Positions 50,111 to 59,979 of a DNA stretch of 64,000 nt are shown here, in pieces (the stretch's first letter is position 1; every line of letters starts with the position of its first letter). A program made the position numbers and the translations under genes. Source of the DNA: Clostridiales bacterium UBA7568 (GTDB lineage Bacteria > Bacillota > Clostridia > Oscillospirales > CAG-272); NCBI GenBank assembly GCA_002479075.1, contig DLLG01000010.1:11765-75764 (forward strand). The letters are read 5' to 3'. The notes beneath the pieces are model-generated. The model worked only from the letters and a program-made list of their open reading frames with translations, had not been told where the DNA came from and made no database searches.

Positions 50111-51618
50111 TTTATTTGAATTTCTGCCCAATGGATTTTTATATTTTCATCGGGCGAGGAAAATTCCGCCTCCGTAACGATCGGCAGAGCCTGCGGGAGA
50201 TCAATTTCATAAGCAAAGTACCGCATATCGCCGTAAGCAAGCTCCGGCGGAGGAACCTCCCCCGCAAAAGCGCATCGCTTCGCATTTGCGTAAACGGTTA
50301 TTTTGTCGCCTGTAAGCTCGGGTTTACATTCCGTGCCGATTATCAGCCGTGCGATTTTTTCGCCCGGGACAGTTCCCGTCGGTATTCTGAGAGCCGAAAA
50401 GCCGGAGCCGACCGTAATCGGCAGGGGGCGTCTTGACGGAAGACCGACAGCGGAAGTATCGCTGTAAGTGACGATATGACGGCGGGGAGAAGCGGACTGC
50501 TTTTCCGCATCGCCTATCGTGCAGAGAAATTTTCTGTAATTACTTTTTTCGAAAAGCGGCTTTGATTCTGCGTCGACCTGATCGATGATGTCCATAAAAT
50601 TGAAAAGATAAATGTCATCTGCACCCATAGCCGTATATGCGCAAGCCATTCCGAGCGAGCTCTCCGCCGTGCCGAAGAGATATTTTCTGCCCCTGCGGTT
50701 GTATGCGTCGAGAAGCACGTCGAGCCCTGCCGCAAGGCGGATTTTTTTGCCGCGGAGAAGCCTTTTCCAAAAGTCTATCGGCATATCGGAATCCGCCGAC
50801 GACCAGCGGGGAGAGACGGTTATCAGATCGAAATATCCGCGATTTACCCATTCGACGGCGTCAAAGCCGAGCCGAAGCGCCTTCTCCGGCGAATCCGGCA
50901 GACGGATTCCGATGCTTATCCTGTGTCCCCGCGCTTCTTCAAAGCGGCGGACAAGAGCGACGGCTTTTTCTATAAAATCCGTCATTATTTCAATCCCCGC
51001 ATACTCCCTGCCGACGCCGAAGCAATATATTTCCCGCATAAAATCGAGTTCTATTCCGTCAGCGTCAAACGCTTCGAGCGCCTCTGATATGACGGAGAGA
51101 TAATATTCCCGAACCGCGGGGAAGGTATAATCGAGGGCGTATTCGTAATAGCCCGAAGGGGTGCGGTAGCCTGCGCGTAGATATTCCGGATGCGACCTTG
51201 AAAAGCCGCTCGGCAAAAATGCGTCCTCGTCGCCCGCGTTATGAATGTCGTTCATACGGACGGAAATCCAGGGCTTTATGCCGTTTTTCCGCAGACGGTC
51301 TATCCATATGCTGTGGATGTCAAGCCCCTTATCAAGCGTTTCGCAAAGGAGGCGTGTGCTCTTTATGATGGGGTCGTTTTCCCGTCCGGAGAGCTTGCCC
51401 GCTTTTTCCCAAGTCCTGTATTTATCGCATACTGACTCGATTGTTTTTGTTCTGAAATGCGGCAGGCTTGCGTTTACGCAGATCAGAAAATCCGTTATGT
51501 TTGTGCCGGCGTAGCCGTCGATAAAGTCCGTAAGCTCCTTTTCGGAAAGCTCGGTTACCCCTGCCTGCGCTCTTGTATATACGAAATGATTCGGGTCTTC
51601 ACTGAATATCAAGCCCAT
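50107..51618 (-). CDS. Glycoside-hydrolase-like TIM-barrel protein, unknown specificity
   Basis: The 503-residue protein lacks a signal peptide. The first about 330 residues look like a TIM barrel of the GHL10/GH-like type: TNITDFLICVNAS, then GIKPWISVRMND, then FDADGIELDFMRE (an acidic pair at the end of strand 4 that could be catalytic), then ISIGIRLPDSPEKA. The rest (about 380-503) looks beta-rich. The true substrate is unknown. It lies 16 bp downstream of recG on the same strand. Confidence 0.6.
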   Translation of the reverse strand: MGLIFSEDPNHFVYTRAQAGVTELSEKELTDFIDGYAGTNITDFLICVNASLPHFRTKTIESVCDKYRTWEKAGKLSGRENDPIIKSTRLLCETLDKGLDIHSIWIDRLRKNGIKPWISVRMNDIHNAGDEDAFLPSGFSRSHPEYLRAGYRTPSGYYEYALDYTFPAVREYYLSVISEALEAFDADGIELDFMREIYCFGVGREYAGIEIMTDFIEKAVALVRRFEEARGHRISIGIRLPDSPEKALRLGFDAVEWVNRGYFDLITVSPRWSSADSDMPIDFWKRLLRGKKIRLAAGLDVLLDAYNRRGRKYLFGTAESSLGMACAYTAMGADDIYLFNFMDIIDQVDAESKPLFEKSNYRKFLCTIGDAEKQSASPRRHIVTYSDTSAVGLPSRRPLPITVGSGFSALRIPTGTVPGEKIARLIIGTECKPELTGDKITVYANAKRCAFAGEVPPPELAYGDMRYFAYEIDLPQALPIVTEAEFSSPDENIKIHWAEIQIK

Positions 51619-51634
51619 AAATTTTCCTTTCGTT

Positions 51635-53788
51635 CTACGACGCTCCCGCGCCCGTTATTTTTTCTATCCGACGGCGTGTTCCCTCGTTTTCGGGAAGGAC
51701 GAGATACGGGTCGGTTTTTCTTGTTTCCTCCGCCGCCGCAAAGGCGTCGTGCAAAAGTTTGCTATCGCCGAGGGAGCCGAATTTCATCTCAACCCCGCCG
51801 GACTGACGTATCCTGCCGCCCGCCTGCGCGATAAAGTCGCCGGGACCTCTCAGCTCAAGATCCTTTTCGGCGATTTTGTAGCCGTCCTGCGTTGAACACA
51901 TAACATTCAGCCTTGCGCGGGATTTTTCGCTCTTTGAATCCGAAACGAGTATGCAATACGATTTTCTATTGCCCCTGCCGACTCTTCCGCGGAGCTGATG
52001 CAGCTGAGAAAGCCCAAAGAACTCCGCATTTTCGACTATCATAAGCGAGGCGTTCGGAACGTTGACTCCGACCTCGATGACCGTTGTCGAAACGAGAATA
52101 TCGATTTTTCCCGCCGCAAATTCAGCCATCGTTTTTTCCTTCTGCGCGCTTTTCATCTTTCCGTGAATAAATGCGACGCGCAGATCGGGGAATTCAACCT
52201 CGGAGAGGTGCTTTGCATAATCGACGGCGGTCTTCAGCCTGATGACATCCCGCTCGCCGTCAAGCGGCATAATGTCCGCAAGGGAGAGCTTTTCGCCGCC
52301 CTCGCCCGTAAACGTTTCCTGCTCCTCGACAGCGGGGCAAACGATATATACCTGCCCGCCTTCGGTTACGGTTTTCCGGATGAAGCCGCTCAGGCGCTCT
52401 CTGTAACTCTCATCGACGGCAAACGTGCCGATCTTCTGTCTGCCCGGCGGCAGCTCATCGACGGCGGAAATATCCAGCCCGCCGAAAAGCACGAGGGCGA
52501 GAGTCCTCGGTATGGGCGTTGCGCTCATCGTAAGAATGTGGCAGTCGCCGCTCTTTTTCGCAAGACGTTCCCTCTGTCCCGCGCCGAAGCGGTGCTGCTC
52601 GTCCGTTATGACGACGCCCGGGTTTTCGAATATGACGGTATCCTCTATCAGCGCGTGCGTGCCGATGAGAAAATCGATTTTTCCGGCGGCAAGCTCTGCC
52701 GTTATTCTCTTTTTCTCCGCCGCGGGCGTCGCACCGATAAGCAGGCGACAATTGTAGCCCAGCTTTTCAAAAAGCGGAGCGAGATCGAGATAATGCTGGC
52801 GGGCAAGAATTTCCGTCGGCGCCATAAGCGCAGCCTGCGTGTGATTTTGCAGAGCCACATATGCCGCATATGCCGCGCAGACTGTCTTTCCCGAGCCGAC
52901 GTCGCCCGAAACTAGCCTGTTCATTTGCATTCCGCCCGTCATATCGCTTTCGATTTCATCGATCGTGCGCTTTTGCGCACCCGTAAGCTCAAATGGCAGA
53001 GCGGCGAGGAATTTATTTCTGTCCGCAGGGAGAAACTTCTTTCCGCTGCACGATTTTTCGCTTTTTCCCGCCATTGAGAGCATAAGCGCAAAAAGATACA
53101 TTTCTTCAAAGGCGAGCCGCTTTTTCGCTCTTTCAATCGCCTCAAAATCAACCGGGCAATGAATCTGGCAGAACGCATATTTTATATCGCAGAGCCCGTG
53201 CTTTTTCCGCAGCTCATAAGGCAGACTTTCGCAGAGACAGTCCGGAGAGGAGGAGTCGAACACGGCGTCAAGCGCGGAGCGGACGTATGATGACATCAGC
53301 TTTTGCGATATGCCCTCTGTCAGCGGATAGACGGGGACGAACGGCCGCAGCGGAACGCTTCCGCGCACGACCTCGACGGCGGGAGACGACATCGAAACGG
53401 TGTTTCCCCTGCGCTCGATCTTGCCGTAAAACCTGGCCTCCGTGCCTGTTTTCAGCATATCGCTTATATACGGCTGATTGAAGAAGGTTATGTTGCATCT
53501 GCCGGTCTCGTCGCACCCGAGAACCTTTGTTATTGTCATCGAGCGGCGTATCATCGCGCTTTTCGGCGGAACGGCGACTGTCAGCATAAGGGAGCAGACC
53601 TCGCCGTCGCAGGCTTCCTTTACGGTTTTGACGTTGCCACGCATTTCATATCCCCTCGGGAAATGAAAGACGAGGTCAAGCGCTGTGAAAATTCCCATTC
53701 TCGCAAGCGCCTCCGCGCGCTTCTCGCCGACCCCGTATAGATTCCGGACGGGAGTGTTTATTCCGAGCAAAAGAGAATTATTTCGCAA
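51635..53788 (-). CDS. recG: ATP-dependent DNA helicase RecG
   Basis: The 717-residue protein remodels stalled replication forks and Holliday junctions. It has the N-terminal wedge/OB domain (to about 200), then SF2 motifs: RLVSGDVGSGKTVCAAYAA (Walker A), TDEQHRFG (DEQH), TMSATPIPRTLALVLFGG and the HQLRGRVGRG motif VI. The normal length and start MRNNSLLLGINTP support 53788 as the start. It has its own promoter divergent from hisS. Confidence 0.97.
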   Translation of the reverse strand: MRNNSLLLGINTPVRNLYGVGEKRAEALARMGIFTALDLVFHFPRGYEMRGNVKTVKEACDGEVCSLMLTVAVPPKSAMIRRSMTITKVLGCDETGRCNITFFNQPYISDMLKTGTEARFYGKIERRGNTVSMSSPAVEVVRGSVPLRPFVPVYPLTEGISQKLMSSYVRSALDAVFDSSSPDCLCESLPYELRKKHGLCDIKYAFCQIHCPVDFEAIERAKKRLAFEEMYLFALMLSMAGKSEKSCSGKKFLPADRNKFLAALPFELTGAQKRTIDEIESDMTGGMQMNRLVSGDVGSGKTVCAAYAAYVALQNHTQAALMAPTEILARQHYLDLAPLFEKLGYNCRLLIGATPAAEKKRITAELAAGKIDFLIGTHALIEDTVIFENPGVVITDEQHRFGAGQRERLAKKSGDCHILTMSATPIPRTLALVLFGGLDISAVDELPPGRQKIGTFAVDESYRERLSGFIRKTVTEGGQVYIVCPAVEEQETFTGEGGEKLSLADIMPLDGERDVIRLKTAVDYAKHLSEVEFPDLRVAFIHGKMKSAQKEKTMAEFAAGKIDILVSTTVIEVGVNVPNASLMIVENAEFFGLSQLHQLRGRVGRGNRKSYCILVSDSKSEKSRARLNVMCSTQDGYKIAEKDLELRGPGDFIAQAGGRIRQSGGVEMKFGSLGDSKLLHDAFAAAEETRKTDPYLVLPENEGTRRRIEKITGAGAS

Positions 53789-53821
53789 AATGCCGCTCTC
53801 CTTTCATATTTTTACGAAAAA

Positions 53822-53850
53822 ATTATATCATACGGGCGATTTTTAGTCAA
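53822..53850 (-). promoter_or_regulatory. Promoter of recG
   Basis: TTGACT and TATAAT are 17 bp apart on the minus strand. Confidence 0.8.
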
Positions 53851-53867
53851 TAACGGTCAATAAAATA

Positions 53868-53896
53868 TTGAAAAATAAAGAAAGATATGATAAAAT
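53868..53896 (+). promoter_or_regulatory. Promoter of hisS-aspS-RNHCP
   Basis: TTGAAA and TAAAAT are 17 bp apart, about 33 bp before hisS. Confidence 0.7.
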
Positions 53897-53929
53897 ACTT
53901 TATTATAACAACGTTGAGGAGAAAATCCT

Positions 53930-55243
53930 ATGGAAAACAAGGTTACCCCAAGAATTCTTCAGGGCTTTGTCGAGCTGCTTCCCGCAGACCAGCTCGCCTT
54001 TGAGGATATGAAGGGCAAAATAGAAAATGTTTATAAAAGATTCGGTTTCGTCCCGCTCGATACGCCGACCCTCGAATATTCCGAGGTGCTTCTGGCAAAG
54101 GCGGGGGGCGAAACGGAAAAGCAGATATACCGCTTCACTCACCACGATACGGACGTTTCGCTACGGTTTGATCTGACCGTTCCCCTTGCAAGGTACGTAG
54201 CGCAGCACTTCCCCGATCTTTCCTTCCCCTTCAAGAGATACCAAATTTCAAAGTCTTTCAGAGGAGAGAGACCGCAGAAGGGCAGATACAGAGAGTTCTA
54301 TCAATGCGACATTGACGTTATCGGCTCGGACAGCCTTGACCTTTGCTACGATGCGGAGATGACCGCCGCAATCAATACCGTTTTTACGGAGTTTGACATC
54401 GGCGATTTCGTCATCCGTATAAACAACCGCAAAATTCTGACGGGCTTTTTCGGTTCGCTCGGGCTCGGAGACATAACGGCTGACGTTATGCGCACGATTG
54501 ATAAAATGCCGAAGATCGGCGCGGAAAAGACGCAGGAGGAGCTGACGAAGCTCGGCGTCGGCGCGGAGGCGCTCGCAAGAATAAACGAATTCACCTCTAT
54601 CAAAGGCACAAACGCCGAAAAAATCGCCGCTCTCCGCTCGCTCTGCACGGACGAGACGTTTGTTCTCGGAACGGACGAGCTTGAAAGCGTCATAAAAACG
54701 GCGTATGCGCTCGGCGTTCCTGAAAAGAATCTTGAAATCGATCTTTCGATCGTCCGCGGGCTTGATTACTACACAGGCACCGTTTACGAAACGTTTATCG
54801 TCGGACACGAGGATTTCGGATCCGTCTGTTCCGGCGGCAGATATGACGATCTCGCAGGCTTCTATACGGACAAAAAGCTCCCCGGAGTCGGCGCTTCGAT
54901 CGGTCTTTCGAGACTTTTCGCCCAGCTGCGCGATAACGGTATCGTTTCGGCAACAAAGCGCACGACGGCAGAGGTGCTCATTCTTCCGACGGGAAGTGAC
55001 CGCTTCGCCTTTACGGCAAAAGTTGCGGACGAGCTCCGCGGAGCGGGAATCGCAACGGACGTTTACTGGTCTGACCGTTCGCTCAAAGCAAAGTTCAAAT
55101 ATGCGGACAGGGCGGGAGTCAGATTTGTTGCCGTCATAGGCGAAAGCGAAGAGGCGGAGGGGAAAATGTCGCTCCGCAGAATGGACGGAGGCGAGCAGGT
55201 CTCCGTAACAGCCGAAGAGGCGATTGAAATAATCAGAAAATAA
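53930..55243 (+). CDS. hisS: Histidyl-tRNA synthetase
   Basis: The 437-residue class II synthetase has motif 2 (SKSFRGERPQKGRYREFYQCD), the two His-A signatures (LDYYTGTVYETF is HisA-1; GGRYDDL is HisA-2) and motif 3 in PGVGASIGLSRL. It charges tRNA-His. It lies 23 bp before aspS on the same strand, the common Firmicutes order. No T-box is visible in the short leader. Confidence 0.97.
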   Translation: MENKVTPRILQGFVELLPADQLAFEDMKGKIENVYKRFGFVPLDTPTLEYSEVLLAKAGGETEKQIYRFTHHDTDVSLRFDLTVPLARYVAQHFPDLSFPFKRYQISKSFRGERPQKGRYREFYQCDIDVIGSDSLDLCYDAEMTAAINTVFTEFDIGDFVIRINNRKILTGFFGSLGLGDITADVMRTIDKMPKIGAEKTQEELTKLGVGAEALARINEFTSIKGTNAEKIAALRSLCTDETFVLGTDELESVIKTAYALGVPEKNLEIDLSIVRGLDYYTGTVYETFIVGHEDFGSVCSGGRYDDLAGFYTDKKLPGVGASIGLSRLFAQLRDNGIVSATKRTTAEVLILPTGSDRFAFTAKVADELRGAGIATDVYWSDRSLKAKFKYADRAGVRFVAVIGESEEAEGKMSLRRMDGGEQVSVTAEEAIEIIRK

Positions 55244-55266
55244 CCTCACCGAAAGGACAAAATACA

Positions 55267-57057
55267 ATGGCAGAATTATTACAGAAACAGGACAGACGAA
55301 CAAAATACTGCGGAGAGTTCACAAAGGACGATATCGGCAAGAGAGTCTGCGCTCTCGGCTGGGTTGCGAGAGTACGCGACCTCGGTTCGCTTATCTTCAT
55401 CGACCTGCGCGACAGAACGGGAATCATCCAGCTCGCCTTTGACGGAGATACGGACAAAGCCGTATTCGATAAGGCTTTCAAGACCCGCTCCGAGTTTGTC
55501 GTCACGGCGCACGGCGTAGTCCGCGCAAGAGGAGAAAGCGCAATAAACAAACATATGCCGACGGGCGAAATCGAAATCGCCGTCGACGATTACCGCATTC
55601 TCTCCGCCGCACAGACAACCCCCTTTGAAATTCTTGACGAATCAAACGTGCGCGACGAGCTCGCCCTCAAATACAGATACCTTGACCTCCGTCGCACACC
55701 GCTTCAGAGAAACATTATGATGCGCCACGAGATTGCTCTCGCCGCACGCGAATATTTCTATAAAAACGGCTTTATCGAGATCGAAACGCCGATGATGATA
55801 AAGCCTACGCCCGAGGGCGCCCGCGACTACGTTGTCCCCTCCAGAATTCATCACGGCCATTTCTATGCGCTCCCCCAGAGCCCGCAGATATATAAACAGC
55901 TGCTTATGCTCTCCGGCTTTGACCGCTATATCCAGCTCGCACGTTGCTTCCGCGACGAAGACCTCCGTGCAGACCGCCAGCCGGAGTTTACTCAGATAGA
56001 CCTTGAAATGTCCTTTGTCGATCAGTCGGACATTATGGATATGATTGAAGGCTTCATCGTTTATCTTTTCAAGAAGGTGCTTGATAAAGACATCGAAACG
56101 CCTATGGTTCGCCTGACGTATAATGAGGCGATGACCCGCTTCGGCTCTGACAAGCCCGACACGCGCTACGGTATGGAAATCCGCGATATTTCGGGGCTCG
56201 TCGGAAACAGCGGCTTCGGAGTGTTCTCCTCTGCCGTACAGGGCGGAGGCTCGGTACGCGCGATAGTTGCCGAAAACGGCGCAGAGACGCTCTCCAGAAA
56301 AGAAATCGATAAGCTCACAGAGCACGCAAAGGGCATCGGCGCAAAGGGACTTGCTTATATCCGTTGGGTTGACGAGGCGCCGTCCTGCTCGTTTGCAAAG
56401 TTTATGGCAGAGGGCGAGCTTGAAAGCATAACCGCTGCTCTCGGTATGAAAAAAGGCGACGTTGCGCTCATAGTTGCGGATAAGGACAAGGTTACCCTTC
56501 CGACGCTCGGCGCACTCCGCACGATAGTTGCAAAGAAGCTCGGCATAATTCCCGAAGGCAAATTCAACTTCCTCTGGATTACGGAATTCCCGTTCTTTGA
56601 ATGGGACGAGGAAAGCGGCACCTGGCTTGCTATGCACCACCCCTTCACAATGCCTCTCGACGAATGCCTGCCTTATATAGACAGCGACCCTGCCTCTGTC
56701 AGAGCCAAGGCATATGACCTTGTTCTCAACGGCACGGAGTTGCTCTCCGGCTCGATCAGAATAACCGATTTCGAGCTCCAGCAGAAGATGTTCAAGTCTC
56801 TCGGACTTACGCCCGAGGAAATCGAAACGAAGTTCGGCTTCCTCGTCGATGCTTACCGTTACGGCGCTCCTCCGCACGGCGGCGCAGGTATAGGCCTTGA
56901 CCGTCTTTCAATGATTATGTGCGGGGCGGACAGCCTGCGTGATGTCATCGCCTTCCCGAAGGTTCAGAATGCGTCGGAGCCGATGTCCGGTGCGCCGGCA
57001 CCCGCAGAGCAGAAAGCTCTCGACGAGCTTGCCCTTGCGCTGACGGACAAAGAATAA
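55267..57057 (+). CDS. aspS: Aspartyl-tRNA synthetase
   Basis: The 596-residue bacterial-type enzyme has an N-terminal OB-fold anticodon domain (VCALGWVARVRDLGSLIFID), motif 1 and motif 2 (CFRDEDLRADRQPEFTQ), a GAD insertion domain (about 300-415) and motif 3 (GIGLDRLSMIMCG). The C-terminal end FPKVQNASEPMSGAPAPA is normal. It is followed six bases later by the RNHCP gene. Confidence 0.97.
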   Translation: MAELLQKQDRRTKYCGEFTKDDIGKRVCALGWVARVRDLGSLIFIDLRDRTGIIQLAFDGDTDKAVFDKAFKTRSEFVVTAHGVVRARGESAINKHMPTGEIEIAVDDYRILSAAQTTPFEILDESNVRDELALKYRYLDLRRTPLQRNIMMRHEIALAAREYFYKNGFIEIETPMMIKPTPEGARDYVVPSRIHHGHFYALPQSPQIYKQLLMLSGFDRYIQLARCFRDEDLRADRQPEFTQIDLEMSFVDQSDIMDMIEGFIVYLFKKVLDKDIETPMVRLTYNEAMTRFGSDKPDTRYGMEIRDISGLVGNSGFGVFSSAVQGGGSVRAIVAENGAETLSRKEIDKLTEHAKGIGAKGLAYIRWVDEAPSCSFAKFMAEGELESITAALGMKKGDVALIVADKDKVTLPTLGALRTIVAKKLGIIPEGKFNFLWITEFPFFEWDEESGTWLAMHHPFTMPLDECLPYIDSDPASVRAKAYDLVLNGTELLSGSIRITDFELQQKMFKSLGLTPEEIETKFGFLVDAYRYGAPPHGGAGIGLDRLSMIMCGADSLRDVIAFPKVQNASEPMSGAPAPAEQKALDELALALTDKE

Positions 57058-57063
57058 TCCGCA

Positions 57064-57390
57064 ATGGAAACAAAGCTTTTTGAAAAAAAGGACGAGGAGT
57101 TTGTCTGTCAGAACTGCGGGCTGCACGTTCAGCCCCTCGGCTATTCCTGCAGAAATCATTGCCCGCGCTGTCTCTGTTCGCTTCATCTCGATAATAATCC
57201 CGGCGACCGCGCAAGCGGTTGCGGAGGGCTTATGATTCCGATCTCCGCCGAGCCCGACCCGAAAAAGGGCTATATCATCACCCATAAATGCACAAAGTGC
57301 GGGGCGATAAAACGCAATAAGGCGGCAACGGAAGCCAAAGTTCAGCCGGACGATATTTCGCTTATAATCAAATTGACCGTCGCAAAATGA
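57064..57390 (+). CDS. RNHCP-domain zinc-binding protein
   Basis: The 108-residue protein has the family's cysteine pattern: CQNCGLHV near residue 15, the name motif RNHCPRCLCSLH, and a final HKCTKCG, which together likely bind zinc. It resembles proteins of the RNHCP family whose function is unknown. It begins six bases after aspS and ends at a strong terminator, so it is the third gene of a tRNA-charging operon. Confidence 0.88.
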   Translation: METKLFEKKDEEFVCQNCGLHVQPLGYSCRNHCPRCLCSLHLDNNPGDRASGCGGLMIPISAEPDPKKGYIITHKCTKCGAIKRNKAATEAKVQPDDISLIIKLTVAK

Positions 57391-57421
57391 TAAAAAACGC
57401 GCCCTTTGGGGCGCGTTTTTT
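57391..57421 (+). terminator. Terminator of the hisS-aspS-RNHCP operon
   Basis: The stem AAAACGCGCCC-TTTG-GGGCGCGTTTT is followed by a T run. Confidence 0.9.
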
Positions 57422-57815
57422 GATGAAATAGGGAAGAGGGAATGAAGAAATCGTTATGTGAGCGCAAATAACGCAGGGGGAGGGATATGCCGGATTGCGG
57501 AGCAAGCCAGGCAGGCGTCGCGACGAGAAAGGTGGGGTGGCATTTTCGCAAAAAAATGACGGAAGGAGCGCATTTCGCAAGATTTTCTCCTTCCACCGCT
57601 GAAGCGGTCCCCCTCCCTCAAAGAGGGAGGCTAAAACGGATTGAGCAAACAAATAACCAAAGCTTCTTTTGCCCAGCAGATCGATAAAGCCAGATGTTCG
57701 GGAGGGGAAACCCGTCCCCTACGATGAAGCACCCATATATGAAGGCAACAAAATATCTGCGCAAACCAATAATCGAAGCTTCTTTTGCCTACTTTTCTTC
57801 TCGAAGAAAAGTAGG
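57422..57815. repeat. Intergenic stretch with dispersed repeat, copy 1
   Basis: No gene is seen in this 394-bp gap. It holds CCACCGCTGAAGCGG plus CCTCCCTCAAAGAGGGAGG (57595-57630), two imperfect direct copies of ATAAYCRAAGCTTCTTTTGCC (57653-57673 and 57769-57789), a GAGGGGAAACCCGTCCCCTAC element (57702-57722) and a perfect 12-bp hairpin CTACTTTTCTTC/GAAGAAAAGTAG (57789-57814). The same order of elements recurs at 63825-64000. Confidence 0.7.
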
Positions 57816-59828
57816 TCAGCCGATCATAGGTTCGCTTCTGCCGGTCATTGAATAGGGAGCCGCGCCCTTGACGGAAATGCTCTTTCTGAGCCTTATATCC
57901 TGAGACGAAGCGCCGACGAGAAGGTCAAATCTGCCGTCTTCAACTACCCATTCTCCGAGGGAGACGTTGTAATGCGCAAGGGACGAGAGCGGCAAAACAA
58001 AGCGCACATCCGCCGTTTCACCTTTTTTGATGAATATCTTGTCAAAATATTTCAGTTCCTTTTCGGGGACGGAGAGCGTGCAGAACGGATCGGAAACATA
58101 GAGCCCGAAAACCTCGGCTCCGTCAAAATCGCCCGTGTTTTCGATTGTGAACGATACCGATATTCCGTCGTCTGCGACTTCCGCCGAGAAAGCGTCATAG
58201 GCAAAGGTCGTATACGAGAGACCGTGCCCGAACGGGAACTGAATTTCATCGGGGTGGCGGTCGTAATAGCGATAGCCGACGGCGAGCTTTTCATTGTATT
58301 CCGCGCAGTAACCGTTGCCGGGGTAACCGAGGTCGGTGCGCATAGCCTTCGGGAACGTTTCGGCGAGCCTGCCGGAGGGGTTGACTGCGCCGCAGAGGAC
58401 ATCTGCAATCGCGCTGCCTTCGGCTTCTCCGCCGAGACCGGAATATACTATCGCAGCCGACTTTTCCTTGCAGTATTCGTCAAGAGTTATCGCTCCGCCG
58501 GATTGCAAAACGATTATGACGTTGCGGTTGACCTTGCACGCGCCCTCGATGAACATCTCAAAATTCGGATTCATAAGCAGGCTACGCCTGTCGAAGTTTT
58601 CCGTGTCCTCGGATTCCATCGCTCCCGCAAAGATAACAACTGCATCCGCCTTTGCAACGTTGCGCCTGAAATCCCATATGCCCGGCCAGAGCATAACGGG
58701 GGAGAATTCGCCTTTTTTATACGCTTGTATATATTCGATTTCGCAATCAGGGAGACGCTTTTTCAGCTCTTCGAGCGGACTTTCAACGTAGCTTTCCGCC
58801 TGATAGACCTCTGCGCTGCCCTGTCCCTGAACGAGGGGCGATACGGCATATTCGCCGACAACGCATATTTTTTTGTATTTCTCGTTTGTAAGCGGGAGAG
58901 CGTTGTTTTCGTTTTTCAGGAGTACCGTGCCCGCTGCCGCAACCTCTCTTGCAACCTCGTGCAGAGCGGCTCTGTTGTAGGCTTCGGTTTCCTTCGGCAC
59001 CGGCAAAGCGGCGAGACGGAGCACCCTTTCGACGGCGCCGTCAAGTGCGGCTTCCGTAAGCGTGCCGTCCGAAAGGCCTTTTTTGATTTCGCCGACAATG
59101 TTTCCGTTCGGCGGCATCTGGAGGTCAAGCCCTGCCATAACGGCCCGGCAGATATTGTGTACCGCGCCCCAGTCGGAAACGACAAAGCCCTCAAAGCCCC
59201 ATTCGTCCTTGAGAATTTTGCGGAGGAGCTGACTGTGCTCCGAGCACCAGACGGAATTTACCTTGTTATAGGCGCACATTATCGAATCCGGCTGCGCCTT
59301 TCTGACTGCTATTTCAAACCCGCGCAGGTATATCTCCCGCATTGTTCTTTCGTCAATCTCAACGCTTGTATCAAGACGGTGCTTTTCCTGATTGTTGAGC
59401 GCATAGTGCTTCGGGCAGGCGCAGACGCCTTTCTCTTTGAGACCGAGAATAAATTCCGAGGCGAGCTCGCCAGTAATGACCGGATCCTCCGAATAATATT
59501 CGAAATTTCTGCCGCAAAGGGCGTTTCTTTTTATATTCATACCGGGACCGAGAAGCATTGAGACTCCGTGATGAGCACACTCCGCACCCATAGCCTCGCC
59601 AAGTCTTCTCGATGCTTTTTTGTCCCAGGAGGAGCCGACGCAGCTGACGGAGGGGAACATAACGCAGTTGTCTTCTTTTTCCGCGCGTACGCCTGCCGTC
59701 CCGTCCGCCATTTTGCGTGCTTCTATGCCGAGACGGGGAATTTCAGCCGTCGTCATTGAGGTTGCGCCTGTCAGGAGGATGGCTTTTTCTTCTGTTGTGA
59801 GTTCCGAAACTATCTTTTTTATATCCAT
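57816..59828 (-). CDS. Beta-glucosidase, glycoside hydrolase family 3
   Basis: The 670-residue protein has the GH3 N-terminal domain with LLGPGMNIKRNALCGRNFEYYSEDP (shown from GRNFEYYSEDP), KHYALNNQEKHR, and the nucleophile Asp in FVVSDWGAVHN. The C-terminal domain holds QGQGSAEV and the AETFPKAM, FPFGHGLSYTTF motifs, followed by a fibronectin III-like end. There is no signal peptide, so it acts in the cytosol on imported oligosaccharides. It has its own promoter and is monocistronic. Confidence 0.95.
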   Translation of the reverse strand: MDIKKIVSELTTEEKAILLTGATSMTTAEIPRLGIEARKMADGTAGVRAEKEDNCVMFPSVSCVGSSWDKKASRRLGEAMGAECAHHGVSMLLGPGMNIKRNALCGRNFEYYSEDPVITGELASEFILGLKEKGVCACPKHYALNNQEKHRLDTSVEIDERTMREIYLRGFEIAVRKAQPDSIMCAYNKVNSVWCSEHSQLLRKILKDEWGFEGFVVSDWGAVHNICRAVMAGLDLQMPPNGNIVGEIKKGLSDGTLTEAALDGAVERVLRLAALPVPKETEAYNRAALHEVAREVAAAGTVLLKNENNALPLTNEKYKKICVVGEYAVSPLVQGQGSAEVYQAESYVESPLEELKKRLPDCEIEYIQAYKKGEFSPVMLWPGIWDFRRNVAKADAVVIFAGAMESEDTENFDRRSLLMNPNFEMFIEGACKVNRNVIIVLQSGGAITLDEYCKEKSAAIVYSGLGGEAEGSAIADVLCGAVNPSGRLAETFPKAMRTDLGYPGNGYCAEYNEKLAVGYRYYDRHPDEIQFPFGHGLSYTTFAYDAFSAEVADDGISVSFTIENTGDFDGAEVFGLYVSDPFCTLSVPEKELKYFDKIFIKKGETADVRFVLPLSSLAHYNVSLGEWVVEDGRFDLLVGASSQDIRLRKSISVKGAAPYSMTGRSEPMIG

Positions 59829-59858
59829 AAATATCAGCTCCGCAGTTGATTTTTTATT

Positions 59859-59887
59859 ATTCTATCATATGGATGCGGGATATTCAA
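59859..59887 (-). promoter_or_regulatory. Promoter of the GH3 gene
   Basis: TTGAAT... read on the minus strand pairs with TAGAAT at 17 bp spacing, 31 bp before the start. Confidence 0.65.
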
Positions 59888-59908
59888 GCAATAAAATAAA
59901 AAACTGCG

Positions 59909-59937
59909 TTGACGGCGGGGAAAATATGTGGTATACT
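59909..59937 (+). promoter_or_regulatory. Promoter of the uridine kinase gene
   Basis: TTGACG and TATACT are 17 bp apart, about 43 bp before the start. Confidence 0.65.
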
Positions 59938-59979
59938 TGAAAAAATAAAATAAAAATTGCGGCAGGGAGGCGGTTTGGT

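Noticed and set aside
55642..56877. Long minus-strand frame of 411 codons inside aspS
   Set aside because: Antisense shadow of a conserved gene; no motif or start signal.
57972..59561. Plus-strand frame of 529 codons inside the GH3 gene
   Set aside because: Antisense shadow of the complete beta-glucosidase; composition is that of a reversed gene.
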